DNA of 15,043 nt from an uncultured Lachnospiraceae bacterium (GCA_902795625.1 CADBLW010000056.1:1-15043); one strand, 5' to 3'. Positions 1 to 7,901 are shown, numbered from the stretch's first letter. Notes: a model not told the origin generated them from the sequence alone. Translations and numbers: made by a program.

Positions 1-2131
1 GTATGCGGAAGATATCTATGTCGGTTACCGGCATTTTGAGACAGCGGCTAAGGAGAAGGTGCGCTACCCCTTCGGTTTCGGCCTCTCGTACACAACCTTT
101 GAGATCAAACCCGGACAGTGCGAGTACGACGGGGATTACCTCTACGTCTCGGCGGACGTGTGCAACACGGGAACCCGCAAGGGACAGTGCGTTGTGCAGT
201 GCTACGTCAGCGCGCCCCAGGGAGCCCTCGGCAAAGCCGCACGTGTGCTGGCAGGCTTTGCGAAGACGGAGGAGCTGGAACCCGGTGACAGCGAGACCAT
301 GGTGCTCAGCATCGACCGCCGCGAACTCTCGTCCTACGACGATTCCGGCGCGACCGGACATGAGAGCTGCTTCGTCATGGAAGCGGGCGAGTATGTCATT
401 TTCCTCGGAGAAAATGTGCGTGACGCCGCGGAAGTGTACCGCTTCACCCTCGCGGAGACCGAGGTCGTCGAGGAGTGCGAGAGCGCGATGAAACCTGCGG
501 TGCCCTTCGAGCGGCGCAAGGCGGTGCCGAAGGCCGGGAAGACGACGGAACGTGCCGGGGCAGAGGGATGCCCCGCATGCGAAAACGAGTATGAATATAT
601 CACCGAGCCGGTTCCTACCCGCACGGATCCCTTCGGATGCGGCGAGTCCGCGAAACCGGAACTTTTGAAGGCGCCGGAGTATACCGGCGACCGCGGACTG
701 ATGCTCAAGGACGTTCGCGACGGCAACGTGTCGATGGATGAGTTCCTCGCGCAGTTTACGGACGAGGAGTTGTTCCCGTTCGTGCGCGGCGAGGGCATGG
801 GAAGCCCGAAGGTTACGCCGGGAACGGCCTCGGCGTACGGCGGAACGAGCGAGGTGCTGAAGGCCCACGGCGTGCCCTGCGGCTGCTGCTCGGACGGACC
901 GAGCGGAATTCGTCTCGACTGCGGGGACAAGGCAATGGCAATCCCGATCGGAACGCTGATCGCCTGCACCTTTAACAGGGATCTGACGGCGGATCTTCTG
1001 GAATGCCTTGGTATGGAGCTTCGCCTTAACAAGGTGGACTGCCTGCTCGCTCCGGGCATGAACCTGCACCGCCATCCCCTGAACGGAAGAAACTTCGAGT
1101 ATTTCAGCGAGGATCCGCTTCTCACCGGTCAGATGGCAGCGGCGGAACTCATGGGTCTGCAGCGGGCCGGAGTGACCGGGACCATCAAGCATTTCTGCTG
1201 CAACAATCAGGAATTCAACCGGTACGCATCGGACTCCGTGGTATCGGAGAGAGCGCTTCGCGAACTGTATCTGCGGGGATTTGAGATCGCCATCCGCGAG
1301 GGCGGCGCAAGCACCGTGATGACCACCTACGGCCGTGTGAACGGTATGTGGACGTCGTGCGACGCGGAACTCAACACGAAGATCCTGCGCGAGCAGTGGG
1401 GCTTTGACGGCTTCGTGATGACCGACTGGTGGGCTGCGATCAACGACGACGCAGCGAACGGGCGCGCGGAGACCGGCGGCGGAAACCACAAGAATTTTGC
1501 GGATATGGTTCTCGCGCAAAATGACACCTTCATGATCTGTCCGGACGGTTCCAAGAACACCCACGGGGATAATCTTCCGGAGGCAGTCGCCTCGGGCAAG
1601 GTCTCGAGGGAGGTTCTCCTGCGCACTGCGGCCAATGTGTGCGGCGTTCTTATGCGCCTTCCCACGATGCTCCGCATGTACGGCGAGGAGGAGCCCATTG
1701 AGGTCAAAAACCGCGGCGAGGAGTGGAACCTTGTAAACACCGGAGACATGGAATTGTTCGATGTCGCGGCAGACACAACCATCGACATCAGCCATGTCCG
1801 CGCGGTGAGAGGAGCGGATTTCTCCTTCGGCCTGAACGTGCCGACACTGGGCGGTTATGAGTTTGAACTCACGGCTGTCGGCGAGGGAACGGAGGCAGCG
1901 CAGCTGCCGGTGACCTGCTTCTTCTCGGGCATACCGGTGCTGTCCTTCGTGTTCCACGGGACGGACGGCAAGCCGGTCACCATGTCGGGTAAGCTGTTCT
2001 TCAACTCCAACCACGCCATCGGGCGGATGCATTTTTCACAGGAAGGCCTCACGCTTGTGAGCATGCGTCTACGGTATCTCGGGTCGCTCTCGGACGTCGC
2101 GGGAGACCCGGAATACGCACAAGGAAGCTGA
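1..2131 (+). CDS. Glycoside hydrolase family 3 beta-glycosidase, domain-permuted (5' partial)
   Basis: Hydrolyses terminal beta-linked sugars (beta-glucosidase or beta-xylosidase) from oligosaccharides. The reading frame is open from base 2, so the start lies upstream; 709 residues are visible. The order of parts is reversed from usual GH3. The fragment begins with the end of the alpha/beta-sandwich domain (EDIYVGYRHFET), then the fibronectin-III-like domain starting at PFGFGLSYTTF, and only then the TIM-barrel catalytic domain (about residues 250-550). The barrel has SDGPSGIR, the KHF motif and the nucleophile Asp in VMTDWW (codon 1424-1426, residue 475 of the fragment). The general acid should lie in the missing N-terminal part. 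A beta-rich tail (about 560-709) follows the barrel. Permuted GH3 enzymes of this order are known from Butyrivibrio and Ruminococcus. The GH10 gene begins 140 bp downstream, which favours a role on xylan products, but substrate cannot be read from sequence. Whether it is secreted is unknown because the N-terminus is missing. Confidence 0.93.
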   Translation, partial: YAEDIYVGYRHFETAAKEKVRYPFGFGLSYTTFEIKPGQCEYDGDYLYVSADVCNTGTRKGQCVVQCYVSAPQGALGKAARVLAGFAKTEELEPGDSETMVLSIDRRELSSYDDSGATGHESCFVMEAGEYVIFLGENVRDAAEVYRFTLAETEVVEECESAMKPAVPFERRKAVPKAGKTTERAGAEGCPACENEYEYITEPVPTRTDPFGCGESAKPELLKAPEYTGDRGLMLKDVRDGNVSMDEFLAQFTDEELFPFVRGEGMGSPKVTPGTASAYGGTSEVLKAHGVPCGCCSDGPSGIRLDCGDKAMAIPIGTLIACTFNRDLTADLLECLGMELRLNKVDCLLAPGMNLHRHPLNGRNFEYFSEDPLLTGQMAAAELMGLQRAGVTGTIKHFCCNNQEFNRYASDSVVSERALRELYLRGFEIAIREGGASTVMTTYGRVNGMWTSCDAELNTKILREQWGFDGFVMTDWWAAINDDAANGRAETGGGNHKNFADMVLAQNDTFMICPDGSKNTHGDNLPEAVASGKVSREVLLRTAANVCGVLMRLPTMLRMYGEEEPIEVKNRGEEWNLVNTGDMELFDVAADTTIDISHVRAVRGADFSFGLNVPTLGGYEFELTAVGEGTEAAQLPVTCFFSGIPVLSFVFHGTDGKPVTMSGKLFFNSNHAIGRMHFSQEGLTLVSMRLRYLGSLSDVAGDPEYAQGS

Positions 2132-2270
2132 CGTGCGGGCGATGCGGGATTTGCGCGGGCATGGATACCCGGTGATACGAAACCTGCCCGGGGAGCACGG
2201 TGTCTGCGGCGCAGTACAATACGGAAAATTACCGAAACACACGGGATTTCGGGGAAAATGAGGAAACGGT

Positions 2271-4340
2271 ATGACATTAAAAGAGGTTTACAAGGATTTA
2301 TTTTACATAGGGACGGCGGTGGAGAGCATCCACGATCAGTTTACCAACAATGAGATCGGCAATCCCGACAAGGAGGCGCTGATCGTGCGCGAGTTCTCGA
2401 GCATGACCTGTGCCAACGAGATGAAGCCGGCGTACAACATGGGATGGAACAGCCCCGATGCGAGGGAGGATTACCTGCCCTACGTGATCAACCCCAATGC
2501 CAAGAAGATGCTTGACTGGGTGCGGGCGAACGGCCTTAAGATGCGCGCCCACGTGATGGTATGGCACAGCCAGTGCGCCAATGAGGCGTTCTGCAAGGGT
2601 TACGAGCCGGTGTTTGAACCGGTGGACCCCGAGAAACTGAAGGAGAATCCGCGCCTTCGGTTCTTCCGGAAGCTTGACCCGGTCTGCTTCGTCGACCGCG
2701 ACACGATGCTCAAGCGTCTCGAGAGCTACATCCACTCGATGCTGGATTACCTGTACAAAAACGGCTACGCAGAGCAGATCTATGCGTGGGACGTGGTGAA
2801 TGAGGCGATCGAGCTTGCGGACAAGACCGAGACCGGTCTTCGCAACAGCTACTGGTACCAGGTTATCGGCGACGATTTCATCTACTGGGCGTTCCGCTAC
2901 GCAAACGAGGCGGTTGCGGAGTGCATCGGAAAATACGCCTCCCTCTACGGCATCGATCCCGCTGACGCGGAGGCCGTGAAGCGCATCAAGCCGGTGCTTG
3001 TGTACAACGATTACAATGAGTTCCAGCCTGCGAAGAAGCAGGCCATCATCGACAACCTCTCGAGAGAGGGCCACGGCCACGGCAGCGTGGTGGGCGAGGG
3101 CCTTCTGGGCGGCATCGGCATGCAGGGCCACATTTCTGACAACAACGACATCGACGAGTATATCACCGCGCTTCGCGATTACGCGGCATTTGCCCCGGAG
3201 GTACACATCACCGAGCTCGACGTAAAATGCACCTGCTCCAACGTAAACCGCGAGTACTATCAGGCAGTATTTTACAAGGAGCTGTTTGAGCGTCTGATCG
3301 CGGAGAGAAGGAACGGTGTGAACCTCACCTCCGTGACGCTCTGGGGCCTTACGGATGACAACTCCTGGATCCGCGGCGCGGACCCGCTGGTGTTCCGCAA
3401 GGATCTTTCGCCGAAGAAGTCCCACGACGCGCTTATCTTCGCGGTGACCGGCGGCGACCTCGGCGAGCCGGAGTATGTGGTGAGAGATTTTTCGAAGAGA
3501 GTCTTCGATTTCGAGACGCCGGAAGGAGCGGAGGCGAAGAAGCCCGAGGAGTTCGGCTTCAAGATGCGCGGTTTCGGCGAGTGCATCTACAGCACCGACG
3601 AGGCTCACAGCGGCAAGGCTTCCCTTACGACAACGCCTCGCTTCGGCGAGTGGATGGGCATCACCTACGACATTTCCGACTTTATCGGGCAGACGATCCA
3701 GATCAATGCCTGGGTGAAGAGTGCCGCGAAGGAGATCACCGTGAGCCTCGACCGGGAGTTCCATGCGCCGGTGCTCGCGTCGGTGGAAGGCGGCGGGGAG
3801 TGGAAGCTTCTGCAGCTTTCGTACAAGGTGCCTACGGACCAGTATTCCGTCCGCCTGTTCTTCGGAACCAAGGAGGAAGACCTGCACCATGCAAGCCCGC
3901 TGTTCCTCGATGATGTCACGATCGAGCTGATCGGTCAGGAGGAGAGCTTCGAGGAGGAGACCAACATCGCGGCGATCCGCGGAGCAGGTCACCTTCCGTT
4001 CATCTTCGTAACCGACAGGGAATCCGTGGACGGCAGGAGCAAGTCCCTCGGCGTGACGCGCCAGGAGAAGGACGCGACGATCTCGCTGGATGTGTCCGCG
4101 TACGTCGGCAAGACCATCGATGTCACGATGTTCGTCAAGACGTCCGACAGTGTGATCCGCGTCGGCGTGGACGGCTCCGAGCCCGTACTGTGCGCGGAGG
4201 TTCCCGCGAAGGACGGCGAGTGGACCGAGATCCACACCACCGCAGCGCTTCCGGACGGCGCGCTTTCGGCGAAGCTGTATGTCGAGACCGACGGCCGTGC
4301 GGACTTCTTCGTGGACGACGTGTTCGTGAAGCTTGCGTGA
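2271..4340 (+). CDS. GH10 endo-beta-1,4-xylanase with two C-terminal CBM4_9-like modules, no signal peptide
   Basis: Cleaves internal beta-1,4 bonds of xylan or long xylo-oligosaccharides. It has 689 residues. The GH10 barrel spans about residues 1-400: MVWHSQ in strand 3, acid/base Glu178 in WDVVNEAI, NDYNE, nucleophile Glu315 in HITELDV, and LWGLTDDNSW near the end. The two catalytic Glu are about 137 residues apart, longer than the roughly 106 of compact GH10 enzymes, so the middle of the barrel carries an insertion. Two jelly-roll-like modules follow: about 411-555 (starts FDFETPEG, ends FLDDVTIELIG) and about 565-689 (ends FFVDDVFVKLA). Both look like CBM4_9/CBM22-superfamily domains. 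The start is supported by GAGGAAACGG just upstream of the ATG. The N-terminus (MTLKEVYKDLFYIG) is not a signal peptide and goes straight into the barrel, so the enzyme is probably cytosolic, which is odd for a protein with binding modules. It probably shares a transcript with the GH3 gene. Confidence 0.93.
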   Translation: MTLKEVYKDLFYIGTAVESIHDQFTNNEIGNPDKEALIVREFSSMTCANEMKPAYNMGWNSPDAREDYLPYVINPNAKKMLDWVRANGLKMRAHVMVWHSQCANEAFCKGYEPVFEPVDPEKLKENPRLRFFRKLDPVCFVDRDTMLKRLESYIHSMLDYLYKNGYAEQIYAWDVVNEAIELADKTETGLRNSYWYQVIGDDFIYWAFRYANEAVAECIGKYASLYGIDPADAEAVKRIKPVLVYNDYNEFQPAKKQAIIDNLSREGHGHGSVVGEGLLGGIGMQGHISDNNDIDEYITALRDYAAFAPEVHITELDVKCTCSNVNREYYQAVFYKELFERLIAERRNGVNLTSVTLWGLTDDNSWIRGADPLVFRKDLSPKKSHDALIFAVTGGDLGEPEYVVRDFSKRVFDFETPEGAEAKKPEEFGFKMRGFGECIYSTDEAHSGKASLTTTPRFGEWMGITYDISDFIGQTIQINAWVKSAAKEITVSLDREFHAPVLASVEGGGEWKLLQLSYKVPTDQYSVRLFFGTKEEDLHHASPLFLDDVTIELIGQEESFEEETNIAAIRGAGHLPFIFVTDRESVDGRSKSLGVTRQEKDATISLDVSAYVGKTIDVTMFVKTSDSVIRVGVDGSEPVLCAEVPAKDGEWTEIHTTAALPDGALSAKLYVETDGRADFFVDDVFVKLA

Positions 4341-4358
4341 GCGCAGATCTGTAAGACT

Positions 4359-4447
4359 ATGACCGCTCCCGGCGGGATGTAATGACCAATCCTGGGGGGT
4401 AATGACCGCTCCCGGCGGGAGGAGATGACCGCACCTGCCGGTGAGCA
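4359..4447 (+). repeat. Four tandem 23/20-nt repeats forming a chain of mini-ORFs
   Basis: Units begin with ATGACC at 4359, 4382, 4402 and 4425, so periods are 23, 20 and 23 nt. The first 18 bases of units 1 and 3 are identical (4359-4376 and 4402-4419); units 2 and 4 are diverged. Each unit starts a tiny frame: MTAPGGM-stop, MTNPGG-stop, MTAPGGRR-stop, and a fourth (MTAPAGEH) that runs in frame into the phosphodiesterase gene. Each stop overlaps the next ATG (TAATG, TAATG, ATGA). The array fills the gap between the GH10 stop and the next gene. It is either slippage debris or a translational-coupling leader; sequence alone does not decide. Confidence 0.85.
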
Positions 4448-4478
4448 TAGGAAAGAAATAGCGAGGGGAATTCGTAAA

Positions 4479-5690
4479 ATGAATGAAATACTTCGGACCG
4501 AAGGGCCGGATTACAACAACTGTCTTGTCAATCTGGCCAATTCGATCCTGAAACGGTTCGGCGCGGAGACGCTGGCAGGAACGCTCGGTCTCGCCGACCG
4601 GTATCTGGAAGGGAAACACAAAAACACGGTTTTGCTCCTTTTGGATGCGATGGGCGTGTCCATCCTCGAGAAGCATCTCGCGGAGGACGGTTTCTTCCGC
4701 TCGCATGTGGCGGGAACGTACACCTCCGTGTATCCGCCCACGACGGTTGCCGCAACCACCTCCGTGCTGAGCGGCATGTATCCGAACGAGCACGGATGGC
4801 TCGGCTGGGATATTTATTTTCCGCAGCTTGATAAAAACGTTACCGTGTACCGAAACACCGAGCAGATGAAGGAGCGGGAAGGCGCCGCGCCGGTGACGGT
4901 TGACGGAAAGACGGAATGGACTCCGGATTCTCTTGAGGAAGGGCAGTCAGCGGCGGACTTTAACGCGGGATATACGTATATTCCGTACAAAAACATTCTG
5001 GACCGGATCAACGAAGCGCGCGGCAAGGCCTACGCGTCCATGCCGTTTCTGCCGCCGTACCCGGCAACATTTGACGACGTGCTTGCGCGGGTGAAGGAGC
5101 TCTGCGAGGAGCCCGGCGAAAAATTCATCTACGCATACTGGAACGAGCCCGACTCCACGATGCACCGGACCGGCACGACGAGCGAGAAGTCGCACAACAT
5201 GATCACGGAGATCGAGGAGAAGGTGAAGGCATTGGCCGAGGGGCTGTCGGACACGCTTCTGATCATCACCGCCGACCACAGCCACATGGACGGCGAGAAC
5301 CTCTGTATTCTCGACTATCCGGAGGTGACGGACTGTCTTGTGCGCATGCCGTCGATCGAGCCGCGCACGCTGAACCTGTTCGTGAAGGAAGAGTGCCGGG
5401 AGGCGTTTCCTGAGATTTTCCAAAGGAACTTCGGGGACGGGTTCCTGCTCCTGACGAGGGAGGAGGTGCTCTCGGAGAAACTGTTCGGACCCGGCGAGGA
5501 TCTGCCGGGACTTTCGGGAATGATCGGGGATTACGTGGCGCTCGCGACTACCGCGAGATCGATCTTCAACACGCACTATGAAGCACAGGTGATGCCGGGA
5601 GGCCATGCGGGCCTGACGGCGGAGGAATGCCGGATCCCGCTGATCGTCGTGGGATCCGCGCGGAGTTCCGCACCGGGTACGATGCGATGA
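4479..5690 (+). CDS. Alkaline phosphatase superfamily phosphodiesterase (nucleotide pyrophosphatase-like)
   Basis: A two-metal phosphodiesterase or pyrophosphatase of the Phosphodiest (NPP-like) group; the natural substrate is unknown. Numbered from the 4479 ATG, the expected ligands are all visible: Asp56 (LLLDAMG), Thr89 as nucleophile (YPPTTVAATT), Asp225 and His229 (EPDSTMHRTG), Asp266 and His267 (ITADHSHMDG) and His376 (MPGGHAG). No signal peptide is seen, so it is probably cytoplasmic. The frame extends back to ATG 4425, but those 18 extra codons come from the tandem repeat. ATG 4479 has GAGGGG at 4463-4468, 10 nt upstream, and is my choice. After IPLIVVGS the frame ends in an unconvincing tail (SARSSAPGTMR), while a good C-terminus continues in another frame to 5757 (see next entry). 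The gene may therefore carry a late frameshift or a sequencing error. All metal ligands precede the break. Confidence 0.85.
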   Translation: MNEILRTEGPDYNNCLVNLANSILKRFGAETLAGTLGLADRYLEGKHKNTVLLLLDAMGVSILEKHLAEDGFFRSHVAGTYTSVYPPTTVAATTSVLSGMYPNEHGWLGWDIYFPQLDKNVTVYRNTEQMKEREGAAPVTVDGKTEWTPDSLEEGQSAADFNAGYTYIPYKNILDRINEARGKAYASMPFLPPYPATFDDVLARVKELCEEPGEKFIYAYWNEPDSTMHRTGTTSEKSHNMITEIEEKVKALAEGLSDTLLIITADHSHMDGENLCILDYPEVTDCLVRMPSIEPRTLNLFVKEECREAFPEIFQRNFGDGFLLLTREEVLSEKLFGPGEDLPGLSGMIGDYVALATTARSIFNTHYEAQVMPGGHAGLTAEECRIPLIVVGSARSSAPGTMR

Positions 5691-5697
5691 ACTACGT

Positions 5698-5757
5698 CGG
5701 GAGCACGGGATCGCGGTGGATCTTCTCACGGAGGAGATCATCGGAAAATTGCAGTAA
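5698..5757 (+). other. Out-of-frame coding tail, probable true C-terminus of the phosphodiesterase
   Basis: In a different frame from the gene above, bases 5698-5757 read REHGIAVDLLTEEIIGKLQ followed by stop TAA (5755-5757). This looks like a normal protein end, with codon choice like its neighbours, and has no start or ribosome site of its own. Just before it, a third frame reads GYDAMNYV up to about 5697. Either one inserted base or two lost bases between about 5655 and 5698 would join it to the gene. It could be a real mutation or an assembly error. Confidence 0.4.
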
Positions 5758-5830
5758 GCATAAACAGCAGGCATCGCGGCCGGGGAAAACCCGCGCCCGA
5801 TGAAAATAAACGGACGGAAGGAGAGCAGAT

Positions 5831-7009
5831 ATGTTCGGTTTTCGGTATTTTACGCCTACGAAGGTAGTGTTCGGCAAGGAAACGGAGTATCAGGTCGCGG
5901 ATCTGATCAAGGAGTTCGGCGGCACGAAGGTGCTCGTACATTACGGCAGCGGCAGTGTTGTGAGATCAGGTCTTCTGGCGCGCGTCACGAAGGTTCTCGA
6001 CGACGCGGGGATCGCGTATATCACGCTGGGCGGCGCGGTGCCGAACCCGCATCTGACGCTCGTGTACGAGGGCATCGAGCTGTGCCGGAAGGAGGGCGTT
6101 GACTTCCTGCTCGCCGTCGGCGGCGGAAGCGCGATCGACTCGGCGAAGGCGATCGGATACGGCCTCGCGAACGAAGGCGATGTCTGGGATTTCTATGATT
6201 ACAAGAGAAAAGCCACGGGGTGCATGCCTTTGGGCGTCATCCTCACGATCGCAGCGACAGGCAGCGAGATGAGCGATTCCTCCGTGATCACGAAGGAGGA
6301 GGGCTGGGTGAAGCGCGGCTACAGCAGCGATTACAGCAGACCGAAGTTCGCGATCCTCAACCCGGAGCTCACGATGACGCTGCCGGACTACCAGACGGCG
6401 TGCGGCTGCACCGACATTATGATGCACACGATGGAGAGGTATTTTACGAACGGCGGCAATATGGAGATCACGGACGCGCTCGCGGAGGGATTGCTGCGCA
6501 CTGTCAAGGAGCAGGCGAAGATCCTCGCGAAGGATCCGGACAACTACGACGCGCGCGCCGAGGTGATGTGGGCCGGAAGCCTTGCGCACAACGGACTCAC
6601 GGGCTGCGGCAACGACGGCGGCGACTGGATGACGCATAAGCTCGAGCATGAGCTCGGCGGTCTCTACGATGTGGCGCACGGCGCAGGTCTTGCGGCGCTC
6701 TGGGGCAGCTGGGCGCGCTACGTGTACAAGAACTGCCTGCCGCGCTTCAAGCGGTTTGCCATCAATGTTATGGGTGTCGCGGACGAGGGAACCGATGAGG
6801 AGATCGCGCTCAAGGGCATCGAGGCGATGGAGGACTTCTACCGCGAGATCAACATGCCCACGAACCTGAACGAGCTCGGCGTGATCGCGACCGAGGAGGA
6901 CCTCGTGCTCATGGCACACAAGTGCGCGGTGGGCGTAAACGGCGGCATGGGATCCGCCCGCTTCCTTCGCGAGGAGGACATGCTCGAGATCTATCGGATG
7001 AGCAGATAG
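5831..7009 (+). CDS. Iron-containing alcohol dehydrogenase (YqhD/butanol dehydrogenase type)
   Basis: Reduces aldehydes to alcohols with NAD(P)H, probably in the fermentative disposal of reducing power. It has 392 residues, normal for the family. The N-terminal Rossmann-like half carries the cofactor motif GGGSAIDSAKAIG. The all-helical C-terminal half carries the metal ligands Asp195 and His199 (CTDIMMHTMERYF), His269 (GGDWMTHKLEH) and His283 (DVAHGAGLA). The spacing of the last two matches YqhD, which points to the NADPH-dependent, broad-substrate branch. The physiological substrate cannot be told. GGAAGGAG at 5816-5823 lies 7 nt before the ATG and fixes the start. No convincing promoter is visible in the 140 bp upstream, so it is probably read through from the phosphodiesterase gene. 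Transcription ends at the 7109 terminator. Confidence 0.95.
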   Translation: MFGFRYFTPTKVVFGKETEYQVADLIKEFGGTKVLVHYGSGSVVRSGLLARVTKVLDDAGIAYITLGGAVPNPHLTLVYEGIELCRKEGVDFLLAVGGGSAIDSAKAIGYGLANEGDVWDFYDYKRKATGCMPLGVILTIAATGSEMSDSSVITKEEGWVKRGYSSDYSRPKFAILNPELTMTLPDYQTACGCTDIMMHTMERYFTNGGNMEITDALAEGLLRTVKEQAKILAKDPDNYDARAEVMWAGSLAHNGLTGCGNDGGDWMTHKLEHELGGLYDVAHGAGLAALWGSWARYVYKNCLPRFKRFAINVMGVADEGTDEEIALKGIEAMEDFYREINMPTNLNELGVIATEEDLVLMAHKCAVGVNGGMGSARFLREEDMLEIYRMSR

Positions 7010-7028
7010 GCTGAGCGGTCATTGCTTT

Positions 7029-7060
7029 GTCGATACGGATGCGCGTCGATACTGATGTGT
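7029..7060 (+). repeat. Two-copy 16-nt tandem direct repeat after the alcohol dehydrogenase
   Basis: Units 7029-7044 and 7045-7060 both begin GTCGATAC and match at 13 of 16 positions. They abut exactly and sit 19 bp after the stop codon, in a non-coding stretch before the terminator. No function is evident. Confidence 0.7.
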
Positions 7061-7108
7061 CGGGAACAACCGAAATGATGAATTGTCGGCATAAGGAGAG
7101 CTATAAGT

Positions 7109-7147
7109 GTTGCAGAACGGCGACGGTTACCGTTCTGCAACTTTTTT
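7109..7147 (+). terminator. Strong intrinsic terminator
   Basis: A perfect 12-bp stem (7109-7120 with 7130-7141, GTTGCAGAACGG and its complement) encloses a 9-nt loop and is followed at once by TTTTTT at 7142-7147. It ends the alcohol dehydrogenase transcript and insulates the flavodoxin promoter 20 bp downstream. Confidence 0.95.
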
Positions 7148-7167
7148 GTGAAATTTGAAAATAGTAC

Positions 7168-7196
7168 TTGCAAGATGAAAATGTGTGTGCTATAAT
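7168..7196 (+). promoter_or_regulatory. Sigma-A promoter of the DUF3793-flavodoxin operon
   Basis: TTGCAA (7168-7173), a 17-nt spacer, then a perfect TATAAT (7191-7196), in an AT-rich stretch right after a terminator. Transcription should start near 7203, inside the palindrome at 7201-7224. Confidence 0.88.
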
Positions 7197-7200
7197 CCGC

Positions 7201-7224
7201 TTCAGTTAGCCGAGGGTAACTGAA
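7201..7224 (+). promoter_or_regulatory. Operator-like palindrome, copy 1 (GTTA-N8-TAAC)
   Basis: TTCAGTTA (7201-7208) and TAACTGAA (7217-7224) form a perfect 8-bp inverted repeat around GCCGAGGG. It covers the expected transcription start, 4 nt after the -10, the position of a repressor site. The same 16-bp core spacing recurs at 7852, 10175 and 13866. A metal-responsive DtxR-like repressor is my inference. Confidence 0.8.
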
Positions 7225-7301
7225 AGAAAAGAGAAGATTGCAGGGGAAATGAACAGGGTGTTCGCCGGTAAGCGGCAGGGCATCCGGAGAGGAGGCTTGC
7301 G

Positions 7302-7901
7302 ATGCCGGAGGAGTTGACAATGGTTCGCATGTGCGCTCCGACGCTGGCCGGGATGAAGACCGGGAGCCTGTACAATTATCGCTACGAAGACCGCGGGGAG
7401 ATGATGAAAGCCATCCGTGGCTGGAACCGCAGACTGAGGGCCAGGGGAGTGTGTCTGATACCGCTTCGCTACGCGGATCACACGGCGCTCATCTACCTGT
7501 TCCGACCGGAGCAGCTGCGCTGCGACCTGTGCCGCACAAGCGTTTCCGAGCTTTTGCGGACGCGGGGCTACAAGTCGCTGCAGTGTGGGCAGTGCCTGGC
7601 GAGACTGATCGAGAGACTGAGAGAGGAAAATGATTTTCCGCACGAGATCGGACTGTTTCTCGGGTATCCTCCGGAGGACGTGAAGGGGTTCATTCAAAAC
7701 CGTGCAGAGGGATTTAAGACTGTCGGTGATTGGAAAGTATACGGCGATGCCGAGGCGGCAGGAAGGACATTTTGCAAATACAGAAAATGCACGGAACTGC
7801 TGTGTCGCCGGCTGCGAAACGGGGAGCCCGTGGAGCAGCTCACGGCAATGAGTTACCTAAAGGTAACCAATAATACAAAAAGAAGAAAGGCAGGTAACTG
7901 A
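7302..7901 (+). CDS. DUF3793 family protein
   Basis: A 199-residue soluble protein of unknown function. It is recognised as DUF3793 from APTLAGMKTGSLYNYRY near the N-terminus, the central FPHEIGLFLGYPPEDVKGFI, and WKVYGDAEAAGRTFCKYRKCT near the end. These genes are often found beside flavodoxin genes in Clostridia, as here, where the flavodoxin ATG is 1 nt past the stop. Cysteines are prominent: C74 and C77 (CDLC) and C95 and C98 (CGQC) could form a four-Cys metal site, though this is a guess. The C-terminal tail (YLKVTNNTKRRKAGN) is basic and overlaps the second palindrome. The start at 7302 has GGAGAGGAGG about 7 nt upstream. ATG 7320, with GGAGGAG 6 nt upstream, is nearly as good and would shorten the protein by six residues. 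Expression is probably controlled by the palindrome at 7201. Confidence 0.88.
   Translation: MPEELTMVRMCAPTLAGMKTGSLYNYRYEDRGEMMKAIRGWNRRLRARGVCLIPLRYADHTALIYLFRPEQLRCDLCRTSVSELLRTRGYKSLQCGQCLARLIERLREENDFPHEIGLFLGYPPEDVKGFIQNRAEGFKTVGDWKVYGDAEAAGRTFCKYRKCTELLCRRLRNGEPVEQLTAMSYLKVTNNTKRRKAGN
7852..7867 (+). promoter_or_regulatory. Operator-like palindrome, copy 2, inside the 3' end of DUF3793
   Basis: GTTACCT (7852-7858), AA, AGGTAAC (7861-7867) is a perfect inverted repeat with the same GTTA-N8-TAAC spacing as the other three. It lies in the last codons of the DUF3793 gene, 36 bp before the flavodoxin start. A half-site, GGTAACTGAAA, follows at 7893-7903 and shares 10 bases with the right arm of copy 1. 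No clear -10 precedes it, so it may act as a roadblock or be a relic. Confidence 0.6.

Noticed and set aside
2215..2220. TACAAT as a -10 box for the GH10 gene
   Set aside because: No acceptable -35 is found 16-18 nt upstream (GGAGCA). I cannot tell it from chance.
2298..4793. 831-codon open frame on the minus strand
   Set aside because: It lies antisense to the clear GH10 gene and the start of the phosphodiesterase. Its product is low-complexity in Arg, His, Val and Leu with no recognisable domain, as expected of a GC-rich shadow frame.
7249..7317. 22-codon leader ORF (MNRVFAGKRQG...) before DUF3793
   Set aside because: It overlaps the DUF3793 start and its AGGGG is only 2 nt from the ATG, too close to be a good ribosome site. 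I could not support it as a real peptide, although the leader position is suggestive.
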